Assembly (NCBI RefSeq): GCF_006385875.1
Contig: NZ_VFSU01000011.1
Location: forward strand, 416,149 to 480,148
From: Sandaracinobacter neustonicus
GTDB taxonomy: Bacteria; Pseudomonadota; Alphaproteobacteria; Sphingomonadales; Sphingomonadaceae
Direction: 5' to 3'
DNA: 64,000 nucleotides
Program-made: the position numbers and the translations under genes
The notes under the pieces: generated by a model
The model's database searches: none
What the model was told of the DNA's origin: nothing
What the model saw: only the letters and a program-made list of their open reading frames with translations
Shown here: positions 34,019 through 42,838 of the stretch, one piece after another
Position numbering within the stretch: position 1 is the first letter of the stretch
How the letters are laid out: each line of letters starts with the position of its first letter

Positions 34019-34428
34019 TGCGCATGCGTTTATCTGCAGTGAATGCGCGGCTGCTGCGCTCCATCCGGGCGCTGGCCGGGGGAATGCCCAGTGAAACGGT
34101 CGGTGAAACGGCCGGTGCGGCATCGGCGGAAGGCGAGGGCGTGCGTGGTGGCCAGCCCTTGCTGGTGATCGAGGATTTCACCGAAACGCCCTGGGCCAGC
34201 CTGACCTTTTCCGGAATCCGGCACGGCATCGACATCCGTCTGGATGGCGACGAAGCGGAAGTCCGGCGCGTGGTGGCGGAACTTGCCGATTGGCCGGACA
34301 GTGCGTGCGAAGGCCTTGCAGGGCACTTCCTCGCCGATGTGCAAGTGCAGGAAAACAGCCGTGTGTTGCATGAAGGTGGGCGCATGTCTCTGTGCCTCCG
34401 CCTGGACGCGCTAACCATAGCTGAATAG
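34018..34428 (+). CDS. hypothetical protein coupled to the HTH-like gene
   Basis: A 136-residue soluble protein with a basic N-terminal helix, an Ala/Glu-rich linker and a beta-rich C-terminal half (PLLVIEDFTETPWASLTFSG, HFLADVQVQENSRVLHEGGR, MSLCLRLDALTIAE). No recognisable domain. The ATG overlaps the TGA of the preceding gene (TGATG). Its last codons overlap a direct repeat, ATAGGATATT, that belongs to the following promoter region. Confidence 0.65.
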   Translation: MRMRLSAVNARLLRSIRALAGGMPSETVGETAGAASAEGEGVRGGQPLLVIEDFTETPWASLTFSGIRHGIDIRLDGDEAEVRRVVAELADWPDSACEGLAGHFLADVQVQENSRVLHEGGRMSLCLRLDALTIAE

Positions 34429-34467
34429 GATATTGACGCAAGAGTAACTAGGTTCAGATAGGATATT
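34425..34467. promoter_or_regulatory. direct repeat ATAGGATATT upstream of the RND operon
   Basis: Exact copies of ATAGGATATT lie at 34425-34434 and 34458-34467, 33 bases apart (about three helical turns). The first overlaps the stop codon of the previous gene. A TTGACG box (34433-34438) lies between them. The helical phasing suggests a dimeric regulator site or a promoter duplication. Confidence 0.45.
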
Positions 34468-34555
34468 CCCGCCGGATGGGGGCGGGACTCATTTCCGAGC
34501 CGCACTCAAATTCTGCTGGCGCGATGATCTGGCTCGCGATAGAAACTGAGTCGCG

Positions 34556-34579
34556 CCCAAATTGGGTGGCCAAATTGGG
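34556..34579. promoter_or_regulatory. tandem CCAAATTGG palindromes before the efflux operon
   Basis: CCCAAATTGGG (34556-34566) and CCAAATTGGG (34570-34579) are near-identical palindromes 14 bases apart. They end 21 bases before the adaptor-protein start, a place typical of a repressor operator. No dedicated regulator gene is adjacent apart from the HTH-like gene at 33794. Confidence 0.45.
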
Positions 34580-34600
34580 CGGACTGAGCGGCGGGTGGAT

Positions 34601-35695
34601 ATGACGGCAGGGCAGCTTGGGGCGCTTCGGCGGGGGCATTTGCGGCCTGTATGGGCGGTGGCGCTGCTGTTGGGGGCAGGCCTTGGCCTGAGCGCCTGTG
34701 GCGCTGACGCCCCGGCGGCCGATCCGGCGGCGGCCGCCCTTCCAGTGACGCTGCATCGCGTGGGAAGCGCCGGGCTGGTGCTGGAAACCCATGCCTCCGG
34801 CACGGTGCGGCTGCGGCGGGAGACGCCGCTGGCTTTCGTAAGCGACGGGCGTGTGCGCACGGTGAGCGTGCGCGAGGGCGATGTGGTGCAGGGCGGCCAA
34901 TTGCTGGCGCAACTAGACCGGGTGGCGATCGACGCGCAGGCGCAGGCCGCATCGGTCCGCACACGGCAGGCCGAATCCGAACTGCGGCGACAGCGGGAAC
35001 TGGCCGCGAAGGGCTGGGTTTCCAAAGCGCGTGTCGAATCCGCCGAAGCAACGGCCGAGGCAGCCCGCGCCGAACTGAGCGGCGCGCGCTTCAACCAGCG
35101 CTTCGCAACCATCAACGCCCCGGCGTCAGGCGTGATTCTGGCGCGACTGGCAGAGCCGGGGCAGACGCTGGCCGCCGGAACGCCGGTGCTGACACTGGGA
35201 GAGTTTTCCAGCGGCTTCGTGCTTCGCGTGCCATTGCCCGCCGGGCGAGTTGCAGCGCTGCGGCGCGGCGACATGGCGGAGGTGAGTTTCCGCGACGGCG
35301 CAGCGCCTGACATGACGGCGCGCATCATCGAGATCGCCGGGCGGGCCGACCCCGCCACCGGCACCTTCCAGGTGGAATTTGGCTTGCCCGCCAACCCGGC
35401 GCTGCGGTCCGGGCTGATCGCCGATGTGCGGCTGGCGGGGGCCGGAGCTCAGGCCTCCGGCCTTGCGATTCCGGCTTCTGCCCTGTTCGGAGCGCGGGCG
35501 GACGAGGGCTTTGTGTGGCGCTATGACCCGGCCACGCGCAAGGTGAAGCCGCAGATGCTGAAGCTGGGCCGCGTCACCGGCGACGGCGTGGAGGTGACCT
35601 CCGGGCTGGCGCGCGGCGATCTAATCGTGGGGGCCGGGGTGGACCGGCTGATGGACGGGCAGCTGGTGAAGCCCGTTCAGACGGTTGCGAACTGA
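34601..35695 (+). CDS. RND efflux periplasmic adaptor (membrane fusion protein)
   Basis: A 364-residue lipoprotein adaptor: signal with lipobox LGLSAC, an N-terminal beta-barrel/lipoyl part (VRTVSVREGDVVQGGQLLAQLD, ASGVILARLAEPGQTLAAGTPVLTLG) and a short coiled-coil hairpin (about residues 105-160: RTRQAESELRRQRELAAKGWVSKARVESAEATAEAAR). The C-terminal segment is PASALFGARADEGFVWRYD. It would link the inner-membrane pump encoded 6 bp downstream to an outer-membrane channel, which is not encoded here. The ATG at 34601 is used; a GTG at 34562 would lengthen the signal region. Confidence 0.9.
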   Translation: MTAGQLGALRRGHLRPVWAVALLLGAGLGLSACGADAPAADPAAAALPVTLHRVGSAGLVLETHASGTVRLRRETPLAFVSDGRVRTVSVREGDVVQGGQLLAQLDRVAIDAQAQAASVRTRQAESELRRQRELAAKGWVSKARVESAEATAEAARAELSGARFNQRFATINAPASGVILARLAEPGQTLAAGTPVLTLGEFSSGFVLRVPLPAGRVAALRRGDMAEVSFRDGAAPDMTARIIEIAGRADPATGTFQVEFGLPANPALRSGLIADVRLAGAGAQASGLAIPASALFGARADEGFVWRYDPATRKVKPQMLKLGRVTGDGVEVTSGLARGDLIVGAGVDRLMDGQLVKPVQTVAN

Positions 35696-35701
35696 CGCCC
35701 T

Positions 35702-38700
35702 GTGCTGAACGGGCTGATCGCATTCGCAGTCCACCGCTGGCAGGTGACGCTGGTGGTGTTCGGGCTGATCACGGCGCTGGGTGCGCAGGCGTTCCTGTCC
35801 ATTCCGCGATCGGTGGACCCCACCTTCAAGGCGCCGTTCGTGCTGATTCTGGCGAACATGCCCGGCGCGGACCCCGCCGATATCGAGCAGACCGTGACCA
35901 AGCCCATCGAGGAAGTGGTTGCAGGGCTGGACGCCATCGACGAGCTGGAATCCCACTCCAGAGACGGGCAGGCGGTGATCGCCGCGCATTTCCTGTGGAG
36001 CGCCGACCCGGATCGGGTGTTCGACGAAACCGTGCGTGAAGTGAACGCCATTCGCGGCACGCTGCCAACCTCTGTGCAGCGGCTGGAATATCGCCGCATC
36101 CGCACCACCGAGGCGGTTGTCGCGCAATATGCCATCGTCTCCGACACGGCCTCGTGGCGGCGGATGGAGAAGGTTGGGAAGGATCTGAAAGAGGCGTTTC
36201 AGCGCCAGCCCGGCGTGCGGCTGGCCGTGGTGTGGGGCGTGCCGAAGCCGGAAATGCGGGTCTCGGTAGACCTTGGCCGGCTGGCGGAACTGGGCATTCC
36301 TGTGACACAGGTGACGGACGCGCTGCGCGTGGGCGGGACGGATACGCCGCCCGGCGCGGTTCGATCGGGCGAACAGCGGCTGAACCTGAAGGCGGGCGGG
36401 GCTTTCCGCAGCGTGGACGAAGTGAAGGCGGTGCCGCTGCGCGCCGTGAGCGGCCGCGTGGTGCGGGTGGGCGATGTGGCCGAGGTGGCATGGGCCACCG
36501 CAGAGCGGACCCATAGCACCAGCTTCAACGGCAAGCGGGCGATCTGGGTGACGGCGACCCAGAAAGACAATGTGAACGTGCTGGAGGTGGAGCGCGCGCT
36601 GACGGCGACGGCCGACGCCTATGCCAAAACCTTGCCGCCCGACATGAAGCTGAAGCTGGCCTTCGATCAATCGCAGGATGTGAAGCGCAAACTCGCATTG
36701 CTTGCGCGGGATTTCGGGCTGGCGCTGGCGCTGGTGCTGCTGACGTTGCTGCCGCTGGGGCCGCGCGCGTCTTTGGTGGTGATGGTGTCCGTGCCGCTCA
36801 GCCTTGCCATCGGCGTGTTCGTGATGAACGTGCTGGGCTATACGCTGAACCAGCTGGTGATCACCGGCTTCATCGTGGCGCTGGGCATTCTGGTGGATGA
36901 CAGCATCGTGGTGGTGGAAAATATCTCCCGCCATTTGCGCATGGGCTATTCCCGCACGGCGGCCGCGCTGGCGGGCACGCAGCAAATCGCCGTGGCGGTG
37001 GTGGGCTGCACGGCGGTGATCGTGTTCGCCTTCCTGCCGCTGACGGCGCTGCCGGGCGGGGCAGGTAAGTTCATTCGCGGGCTGCCGATCGCTGTGATGG
37101 CGACGGTGATCGCTTCTTTGTTCATCTCCCTCACGATCATTCCCTTCCTCGCCTCGCGCCTGTTGCCGCGCGATACGGACCCGCACGGCAACCGCTTCCT
37201 GCAGATCGTGGATGGCGGAATTCAGCGCTTCTATGCGCCCATCCTGCACTGGGGGCTGGAGCATCCGCGCACCACCTTCCTCGCCGCGACCGCGCTGTGC
37301 GTGGCGGCGCTGGGGCTGGTGCCCGTGCTGGGCAGCAGTCTGTTCCCGCCCGCCGATTCGCCATATTTTCAGGTGGAGATCGAAACCTCCGAAGGATCGG
37401 ACACCGTCGCTACCGCGCGCGCCGTCGCCTTTGTGGACCGCACGCTGGCCGCCGAGCCGCTGGTGGAAAATCGCATGGCCAATGTGGGGCGCGGCAACCC
37501 GCAGATCTTCTACAACAAGGGCGAAACCAGCCAGCAATCCAACATCGGCGTGGTGGCCGCCACGCTGAAAAGCTGGGACCCGGTGGAGACCCCGGCGCTC
37601 GTCACACGGCTGCGTGAGCGCTTCGCCAGCTATCCGGAGGCGCGTATCCAGCTGAACCCCTATCAGAACGGCTCGCCGATCGACGCGCCGATCCAGTGGT
37701 TCCTCACAGGCCCCGATCTGGACGTGCTGCGCGAGTTGTCCATCAAGGCCGAAGCCATCGTCCGCGCGGTGCCCGGCACGCAGGATGTGCGCAACCCGTT
37801 GGCTTATGAACGGCTGGACCTGAACCTTGGCCTCGATGCGGACAAGGCTGCGCTGTTCGGCGTGGCCCCGGCCGCCGCACGGCGGGTCACTCGGCTGGCG
37901 TTGGCGGGCGAAACAGCCGGGCGTTTCCGCGATGCAGAGGGCGACAGTTACGATGTGGTCGTGCGGCTGCCGCAGCCGGATTTCACGGGGGTTTCGCCCG
38001 GCGAACGCATCGGCGCGTTGCAGGACGTTTCCGCACTGGAACGGGTGTTCGTGCCCACCGCCGGTGGAGACGCGGTGCCGCTGCCCGCCATCGCCACCCC
38101 CCGGCTGGAAGGCGGCCCCGCCTCCATCGACAGGCACGGCCAACAGCGCAGCGTGGGGCTGACGGCCCATGTGCAGGATGGCTACCTCACTTCGCGCGTG
38201 AACGAGGAAGTGGGCGCGAAGCTGAAGGCGATGGATCTGCCGCCCGGCTATGGCTTTGTGCAGGGCGGGGAAGCCGCCGAGCAGGAAGAAAGCTTCGGCG
38301 GGCTGGGCGGGGTGATCCTGTTCGCGATGTTCTCCATCTTCGCCGTGCTGGTGCTGGAATTTGGCCGCTTCCGCGAAACCATCGTCGTGGCGGGCGTGGT
38401 GCCGCTGGGCATGTTCGGCGGCCTGATCGCCCTGCTGCTGACGGGCAACTCCATCAGCTTCACCGCCGTGATCGGCTTCGTCGCGCTGATCGGCATCGAG
38501 ATCAAAAACTCCATCCTGCTGGTCGATTTCACCACGCAACTGCGCCAGCAAGGCGTGGAACTGCGCGAAGCCATCGAACGCGCAGGCGAAGTGCGCTTCC
38601 TGCCCGTGCTGCTGACCAGCGTGACGGCGGTGCTGGCGCTGCTGCCGCTCGCCCTGTCAGGATCAGGCCTGTATTCGCCGCTGGCATGGGTGATCATCGG

Positions 38701-38824
38701 CGGGCTGATTTCCTCGACCCTGCTCAGCCGGATCGTGACGCCGGTGATGTACCTGCTGCTGGTGCGCCACGCCCCGCCGCCTCCGAGGATGGAGACCGCA
38801 CCGCCGCCTTTGCCTGAGGCTTAG
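35702..38824 (+). CDS. RND-family efflux permease
   Basis: A 1,040-residue inner-membrane proton-driven pump with 12 predicted helices and two large periplasmic loops. Helix 4 carries LGILVDDSIVVVENISRH, with the Asp-Asp pair of the proton relay; late segments include GVILFAMFSIFAVLVLEF and IGFVALIGIEIKNSILLVDFTTQLRQQG. The sequence resembles the MdtB/CzcA-like branch of alphaproteobacterial multidrug pumps; substrates cannot be deduced. The start is a GTG 6 bp after the adaptor stop, so the two are one operon. The stop is followed by a repeat-rich gap. Confidence 0.93.
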   Translation: MLNGLIAFAVHRWQVTLVVFGLITALGAQAFLSIPRSVDPTFKAPFVLILANMPGADPADIEQTVTKPIEEVVAGLDAIDELESHSRDGQAVIAAHFLWSADPDRVFDETVREVNAIRGTLPTSVQRLEYRRIRTTEAVVAQYAIVSDTASWRRMEKVGKDLKEAFQRQPGVRLAVVWGVPKPEMRVSVDLGRLAELGIPVTQVTDALRVGGTDTPPGAVRSGEQRLNLKAGGAFRSVDEVKAVPLRAVSGRVVRVGDVAEVAWATAERTHSTSFNGKRAIWVTATQKDNVNVLEVERALTATADAYAKTLPPDMKLKLAFDQSQDVKRKLALLARDFGLALALVLLTLLPLGPRASLVVMVSVPLSLAIGVFVMNVLGYTLNQLVITGFIVALGILVDDSIVVVENISRHLRMGYSRTAAALAGTQQIAVAVVGCTAVIVFAFLPLTALPGGAGKFIRGLPIAVMATVIASLFISLTIIPFLASRLLPRDTDPHGNRFLQIVDGGIQRFYAPILHWGLEHPRTTFLAATALCVAALGLVPVLGSSLFPPADSPYFQVEIETSEGSDTVATARAVAFVDRTLAAEPLVENRMANVGRGNPQIFYNKGETSQQSNIGVVAATLKSWDPVETPALVTRLRERFASYPEARIQLNPYQNGSPIDAPIQWFLTGPDLDVLRELSIKAEAIVRAVPGTQDVRNPLAYERLDLNLGLDADKAALFGVAPAAARRVTRLALAGETAGRFRDAEGDSYDVVVRLPQPDFTGVSPGERIGALQDVSALERVFVPTAGGDAVPLPAIATPRLEGGPASIDRHGQQRSVGLTAHVQDGYLTSRVNEEVGAKLKAMDLPPGYGFVQGGEAAEQEESFGGLGGVILFAMFSIFAVLVLEFGRFRETIVVAGVVPLGMFGGLIALLLTGNSISFTAVIGFVALIGIEIKNSILLVDFTTQLRQQGVELREAIERAGEVRFLPVLLTSVTAVLALLPLALSGSGLYSPLAWVIIGGLISSTLLSRIVTPVMYLLLVRHAPPPPRMETAPPPLPEA

Positions 38825-38862
38825 CGCGCGGGGGGGGCGGAGGGGTTGGAGGCCTCCGGCAG

Positions 38863-38905
38863 GCAGGGCTTTGCCCTGCACCCAGCAGGGAAATGATTTC
38901 CCTGC
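38863..38905. repeat. two tandem GCAGGG-type hairpins
   Basis: GCAGGGC-TTT-GCCCTGC (38863-38879) is followed 5 bases later by GCAGGGAAA-TGA-TTTCCCTGC (38885-38905). Both share GCAGGG/CCCTGC arms with different centres. They lie 40-80 bp beyond the RND permease stop and may end its transcript or be extragenic repeats. Confidence 0.7.
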
Positions 38906-39067
38906 ACCCTCTAAGTTGGCGTTGTGGACCAACGGTGGTGTCGTGCGGGTGATCAGATTCGATTGCCTGCGGCGCTGCGGAGGCTCTCTCTTCCCGTTGG
39001 TGATAAAGGTGGAGAGAGGGGAGCAACGGTGGGAGTGATCCACAAACCTTTCCGCAACCACAGCCGA

Positions 39068-39148
39068 CACCCCGGACTTGATCCGGGGTCCAGTTTCCAC
39101 CTCCAGCGTTGCCGAAGAACAGCTGGACCCCGGATCAAGTCCGGGGTG
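39068..39148. repeat. 81-bp inverted element with 26-bp arms
   Basis: Arms at 39068-39093 and 39123-39148 are perfect reverse complements around a 29-base core. Each arm contains its own stem (CCCCGGACTTGATCCGGGG type). The arm sequence is of a kind often seen between alphaproteobacterial genes. No coding potential. Confidence 0.9.
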
Positions 39149-39239
39149 ACGTGGGGAGAGGTGGAGGGTAAGGCCCAACACAAAGCGCCGCAGGCATTCA
39201 ACTTGCAACCTAGCGCCAAGCGGATAGCCCCCACCCCAA

Positions 39240-39261
39240 CCCCTCCCCTGTAGGGGAGGGG
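39240..39261. repeat. CCCCTCCCCT hairpin repeat, copy 2
   Basis: CCCCTCCCCT (39240-39249) and AGGGGAGGGG (39252-39261) with a 2-base loop, preceded by CCCCCACCCCAA. Same element and same flanking C-rich tract as at 28521-28542. Confidence 0.85.
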
Positions 39262-39283
39262 CTAAGTAAAAAAGTTCGGGGGT

Positions 39284-39304
39284 GCAGGGGCGTCACGCCC
39301 CTGC
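39284..39304. repeat. third GCAGGG-type hairpin
   Basis: GCAGGGGCG (39284-39292), TCA loop, CGCCCCTGC (39296-39304), a perfect 9-bp stem. It is related in its arm ends to the two hairpins at 38863-38905. Confidence 0.7.
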
Positions 39305-39311
39305 CAGGGGA

Positions 39312-39338
39312 GTTTGAGGGGGCAGAGCCCCCTCAAAC
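39312..39338 (-). terminator. terminator hairpin after the hydrolase gene
   Basis: GTTTGAGGGGG (39312-39322) and CCCCCTCAAAC (39328-39338) form a perfect 11-bp stem with a 5-base loop, 10 bp beyond the stop of the minus-strand hydrolase gene. There is no long T-run, so strength is uncertain. Confidence 0.65.
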
Positions 39339-39348
39339 CTTGTTCGCT

Positions 39349-40287
39349 TTACTTCGCGAACGCCTCCACCGCGCTGACGGCTTGCGCGAAGGGGCGGGTG
39401 CCGGGGGCGATGACTTCGAAATGGCCTGCGACCGGGGCGAGCCAGATGTCTGCCTTGTCTCCGGCTTTGCGGGCTTCGATGGCGAAATCGAGGCCGATGG
39501 CGGGGAAGGCTGCTGCATCATAGACACCGTGCAGCATCACGACGGGGACGCCGAGCGGCAGCAGTTTATCCGGGCTGGTATCTGCGAAGCGGAGGTCGTC
39601 TGCGCGCTCGCTACCGTCTGCTGCGGTTTTGGGAGCGAGTTTTTCGACCGTATCGGGGCCGCACAGCGTGTTGATTTCGGCCGACCAGTTGGCGAGCGAG
39701 CCGATGCCGCCGACGGAGACGACTCCGCGCGGTTTCAGCGGCTTCTCACTGTGCAGCGGGCTGCCCGCGGGGATTTTGCCACGGCCTGCAGCCCAGAGCG
39801 CGAGGTGGGCGCCTGCGGAGTGGCCGTAGAACACCAGGCGGTTCAGATCGAGCTTGCGGGCTTCGGCATGTTCGCGAATGAGGTCAATGGCCTGCGCAAC
39901 ATCCTGATAGGTGCCGGGATAGCCGCCGCCTTCCTCATCGATGCGGCGATAGCCGATGGACCAGACGGCATAGCCTTTGTCGATAAAGGCACCTGCGGCC
40001 GGGCGCAGCAGTTCCGGCCCTGCGATGTCTTTCCGCCAGCAACCACCATGCACCATGATGACGACTGGGTGCAGCGCATCGGGGCTTTCCGCATTGGGCT
40101 TTGGCATGAAAAGCTCAACAAGCTGGCTGGGAGCCTCGCCATAGCGGATGGTTTCAGTGGGGGCTGCTGCCGGCAGCGAGGCGACGGCACGCGGACCCAT
40201 CAGGCGCGGCAGCTCTGTCAGCGCGGCGGACTGGGCGGTGAGGGGGGCGGCGAACAGCGCCGCGCCCGCCAGAATGATCCGCTTCAT
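39349..40287 (-). CDS. exported alpha/beta hydrolase (esterase-like)
   Basis: A 312-residue periplasmic hydrolase. Signal peptide [21 protein letters not shown], oxyanion-hole motif [11 protein letters not shown], nucleophile elbow [14 protein letters not shown], an acidic residue near [16 protein letters not shown] and the catalytic His in [13 protein letters not shown]. The HGG and GHSAGAH pattern resembles the BD-FAE/kynurenine-formamidase-like carboxylesterases. The substrate is unknown. The start overlaps the purC stop by 4 bases, so it is transcribed with purC; no link to purine synthesis is evident. Confidence 0.87.
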   Translation of the reverse strand: MKRIILAGAALFAAPLTAQSAALTELPRLMGPRAVASLPAAAPTETIRYGEAPSQLVELFMPKPNAESPDALHPVVIMVHGGCWRKDIAGPELLRPAAGAFIDKGYAVWSIGYRRIDEEGGGYPGTYQDVAQAIDLIREHAEARKLDLNRLVFYGHSAGAHLALWAAGRGKIPAGSPLHSEKPLKPRGVVSVGGIGSLANWSAEINTLCGPDTVEKLAPKTAADGSERADDLRFADTSPDKLLPLGVPVVMLHGVYDAAAFPAIGLDFAIEARKAGDKADIWLAPVAGHFEVIAPGTRPFAQAVSAVEAFAK

Positions 40288-41066
40288 TCGCCCTTGCGCG
40301 CCTTACGGGCCTCATCGAGATCCAGCACGGCGCCGTCTGCGCCTTCGGGCAGCAGGCCGAGGCGGCGGGCCACTTCCTGATAGGCTTCAACTTCGCCGCC
40401 GAGATCGCGACGGAAGCGATCCTTATCCAGCTTTTCGGATGTCTTCATGTCCCACAGACGGCAGCCGTCCGGGCTGATTTCATCTGCGAGGATCACGCGG
40501 CTGTAATCATCTTCCCACAGGCGGCCGAATTCCAGCTTGAAATCGACGAGACGGATGCCGATTCCGGCGAACAGGCCGGTGAGGAAATCATTGGTGCGGA
40601 TCGCCATATCCACGATGTCGGCCAGTTCGTCCTGCCCGGCCCAGCCGAAGCAGGCGATATGTTCTTCGGTGATCATCGGATCGCCGAGCGCATCGTCCTT
40701 GTAATAATATTCCAATATGGTGCGGGGAAGCTGGGTGCCTTCCTCGATCCCGAGGCGCTTCGACAGCGAGCCTGCAGCGACGTTGCGGACGACCACTTCG
40801 ATCGGGATAATCTCAACCTGACGAACCAGTTGCTCACGCATGTTGAGGCGGCGGATGAAGTGCGTAGGGATGCCGATATTGCCGAGCAGGGTGAACAAAT
40901 GCTCGGAAATGCGGTTGTTCAGCACGCCCTTGCCGGAAATGGTGCCCTTCTTCTGGGCGTTGAAGGCGGTGGCGTCATCCTTGAAATATTGGATGAGCGT
41001 TCCGGGTTCCGGCCCCTCGTAGAGGATTTTGGCCTTGCCTTCGTAAATCTGGCGGCGGCGGGACAT
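40284..41066 (-). CDS. purC: phosphoribosylaminoimidazole-succinocarboxamide synthase
   Basis: A 260-residue enzyme of purine synthesis that joins CAIR and aspartate with ATP. It shows the N-terminal [72 protein letters not shown] and [15 protein letters not shown]. The ATG at 41066 follows GAGGAA; upstream sequence in frame is not homologous. It is the first gene of a two-gene run with the hydrolase. Confidence 0.96.
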   Translation of the reverse strand: MSRRRQIYEGKAKILYEGPEPGTLIQYFKDDATAFNAQKKGTISGKGVLNNRISEHLFTLLGNIGIPTHFIRRLNMREQLVRQVEIIPIEVVVRNVAAGSLSKRLGIEEGTQLPRTILEYYYKDDALGDPMITEEHIACFGWAGQDELADIVDMAIRTNDFLTGLFAGIGIRLVDFKLEFGRLWEDDYSRVILADEISPDGCRLWDMKTSEKLDKDRFRRDLGGEVEAYQEVARRLGLLPEGADGAVLDLDEARKARKGE

Positions 41067-41175
41067 TGTTTGCGTTCCTCGGGATAATTGAAAGCGGGGC
41101 ATAGCCGGTTCGCGGGCGCGCGGCAACGCACAGCAGATGGTGGCCTGCGGCACGAACTGCCGTTAGCATGGGCGG

Positions 41176-41757
41176 ATGCTGAGCCTTTTCCTGATCGCGG
41201 CGGCTGCCGCTTCGCCTTTGCCCGCTGACCCGCTGGCGGCCATTCGCCCCCCGTGCGGCGCGGCCTATGCCGGGCGGCTGGCTTCAACCGATGCGGCCGA
41301 CGCCGACATGGCGGGCAAACCGCTGATCATGCATGTGCGCGTGTGCGACGGGGCGGAAGTGCAGATTCCCTTCCATGTGGGGGAGGACCGATCCCGCACG
41401 TGGTTCCTGAGCGCCGTGGACGGGGGCTATCGCCTGAAGCACCGGCACCGTCATGCCGATGGCTCGCTGGACGAGCGGACCTTGTATGGCGGAGACAGCG
41501 TGGGGGCGGCGACGCCCTTGCCCGGCGGCGGCTGGCGGGTGGAATTCCCGGTGGACGCGCATTCGAAGCAGATGTTCGCGGCGCAGGGCATTCCGCAATC
41601 GATGACCAATGTCTGGTCTGTGGAATATGTGCCGGGGCGGCAGTGGGTTTACCAGCTGGCGCGGCCGGGCCGGTTGTTCCGCGTGGAGTTCGACCTGACG
41701 GCGCAGGTGACGCCGCCGCCCGCGCCCTGGGGCGATGAGGGGGCAGTGAACCGGTAG
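41176..41757 (+). CDS. exported protein of unknown function
   Basis: A 193-residue protein with a short signal (MLSLFLIAAAAASPLPA). The beta-rich mature part contains MHVRVCDGAEVQIPFHVGEDRSRTWFLS, YRLKHRHRHADGSLDERTLYGGDS, WRVEFPVDAHSKQMF and WSVEYVPGRQWVYQLARPGRLFRVEFDL. These segments recur in uncharacterised proteobacterial periplasmic proteins. No catalytic motif is recognised. It is divergent from purC over 109 bp. Confidence 0.75.
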   Translation: MLSLFLIAAAAASPLPADPLAAIRPPCGAAYAGRLASTDAADADMAGKPLIMHVRVCDGAEVQIPFHVGEDRSRTWFLSAVDGGYRLKHRHRHADGSLDERTLYGGDSVGAATPLPGGGWRVEFPVDAHSKQMFAAQGIPQSMTNVWSVEYVPGRQWVYQLARPGRLFRVEFDLTAQVTPPPAPWGDEGAVNR

Positions 41758-41906
41758 GCTGATTGCCCGGATTGGCTGAGGTGCGGCGCTTCCGCGAATC
41801 CTTTGCGCCGCGGAAGCCGGATATGCGGCCATCGCCCGCGGCATGGACGACTTGCGGGTCGGGCAATCCGTTTTGCTGCGCAAGGGTTTATTTTATGGGA
41901 AAAATT

Positions 41907-41983
41907 TGGTCGGGGAGACAGGATTCGAACCTGCGGCCCTCTGCTCCCAAAGCAGATGCGCTACCAGACTGCGCCACTCCCCG
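41907..41983 (-). tRNA. tRNA-Pro (TGG anticodon)
   Basis: On the minus strand the acceptor CGGGGAG (from 41983) pairs with CTCCCCG (to 41911), then A73 and an encoded CCA (41909-41907). The D arm has GCGCAGTCTGGTAGCGC, the anticodon loop TTTGGGA presents TGG, and the T arm has AGGTTCGAATCCT. Confidence 0.96.
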
Positions 41984-42003
41984 GGCTTGCGCCGGTGCGG
42001 CGG

Positions 42004-42032
42004 CCCTTAGCGGCTGATGCGGCGTGCGGCAA
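42004..42032 (-). promoter_or_regulatory. probable promoter of tRNA-Pro
   Basis: On the minus strand TTGCCG (complement of 42027-42032), 17 bases, then TAAGGG (complement of 42004-42009). The tRNA begins about 20 bases downstream after a GC-rich discriminator. Confidence 0.5.
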
Positions 42033-42127
42033 GCCGAGCAGCGCAACGCGGTTTGCGCTTGCGCCCGCGACAGCTTGGGTTCAGCTAGGTCTGATAAGGT
42101 CCGAAGCCCCTGAATGGATTAACGATC

Positions 42128-42781
42128 ATGATCGCTCGCCTCACCAATCGCCCGGCCAGATTCACGGCCAACATGCTGCTTGCGGCGGGCCTTGCCCTGC
42201 TGGCGGCCTGCGCCCAGCCGTTCGAAGCGCGGGTGCAGAGCTTCCAGTCCATGCCGCCGGCGCAGGGGCAGACCTTCACGATCCAGCCCGCATCGCCGGA
42301 TCGGCAGGGCAGCCTTGAATTCGCCGCTTACTCGGGCCTGATCGCCACCGAACTGCAGAAGCACGGCTTCCAGCAGGCGGCTTCGCCCGAACAGGCCTAC
42401 CTTACCGTGCTGGTCGATTTCGGTTCCGGCCCGGGCCGCGAGCGCATCGCCACGCGCCCGGCCACGCCCTCCACATGGGGCTGGTATGGCCGTGGTGGCT
42501 GGTATGGCCGCCCCGGTGGCTGGTGGGGGCCGTGGGGCGATCCCTTCTGGGATCCGTGGAACCAGCCAGACGTTTACAGCTTCACCGTCTATCCGGCGTT
42601 CCTTGATGTGACGATCAAGCGCACCGCCGATAAAACGCCCGTGTTCGAAGGCCGGGCGCAGACGACGACGCGCGTGAACGATCTGCCCTCTACCATGCCC
42701 AACCTCGTGTCGGCGATGTTTCAGGACTTCCCCGGTGCCTCCAGCCGAAGCGCAGTGGTGAAGGTGCCGCAAAACCGCTGA
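42128..42781 (+). CDS. DUF4136 lipoprotein
   Basis: A 217-residue lipoprotein: signal with lipobox LALLAAC, then the DUF4136 fold (VQSFQSMPPAQGQTFTIQP, LEFAAYSGLIATELQKHGF, AYLTVLVDFGSG). A Trp/Gly-rich insert (WGWYGRGGWYGRPGGWWGPW, about residues 117-145) and the closing SFTVYPAFLDVTIKRT, VFEGRAQTTTRVNDLPSTMPNLVSAMFQDFPG follow. Family members are outer-membrane-associated proteins of unknown role. The Gly/Trp insert is typical for the alphaproteobacterial subset. Confidence 0.87.
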   Translation: MIARLTNRPARFTANMLLAAGLALLAACAQPFEARVQSFQSMPPAQGQTFTIQPASPDRQGSLEFAAYSGLIATELQKHGFQQAASPEQAYLTVLVDFGSGPGRERIATRPATPSTWGWYGRGGWYGRPGGWWGPWGDPFWDPWNQPDVYSFTVYPAFLDVTIKRTADKTPVFEGRAQTTTRVNDLPSTMPNLVSAMFQDFPGASSRSAVVKVPQNR

Positions 42782-42838
42782 CAGCCGGGCTGTGCATCTG
42801 CTAATGTGCAAGCCGAAAATCGGGGGCGCATCAGGCAG

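Larger units (their letters stand above)
38825..39348. other. 524-bp gene-free gap filled with palindromic repeats
   Basis: I see no convincing gene here. The gap lies between the convergent ends of the RND permease and the hydrolase gene. It holds, left to right: two GCAGGG...CCCTGC hairpins (38863-38905), a 26-bp-arm inverted element (39068-39148), the CCCCTCCCCT hairpin (39240-39261), a third GCAGGG-type hairpin (39284-39304) and a strong terminator (39312-39338). The rest shows no clear signal. Confidence 0.8.

Noticed and set aside
35621..38551. 976-codon minus-strand open frame opposite the RND permease
   Set aside because: His/Gln/Arg-rich composition typical of antisense frames in GC-rich genes. 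The plus-strand RND protein is unambiguous.
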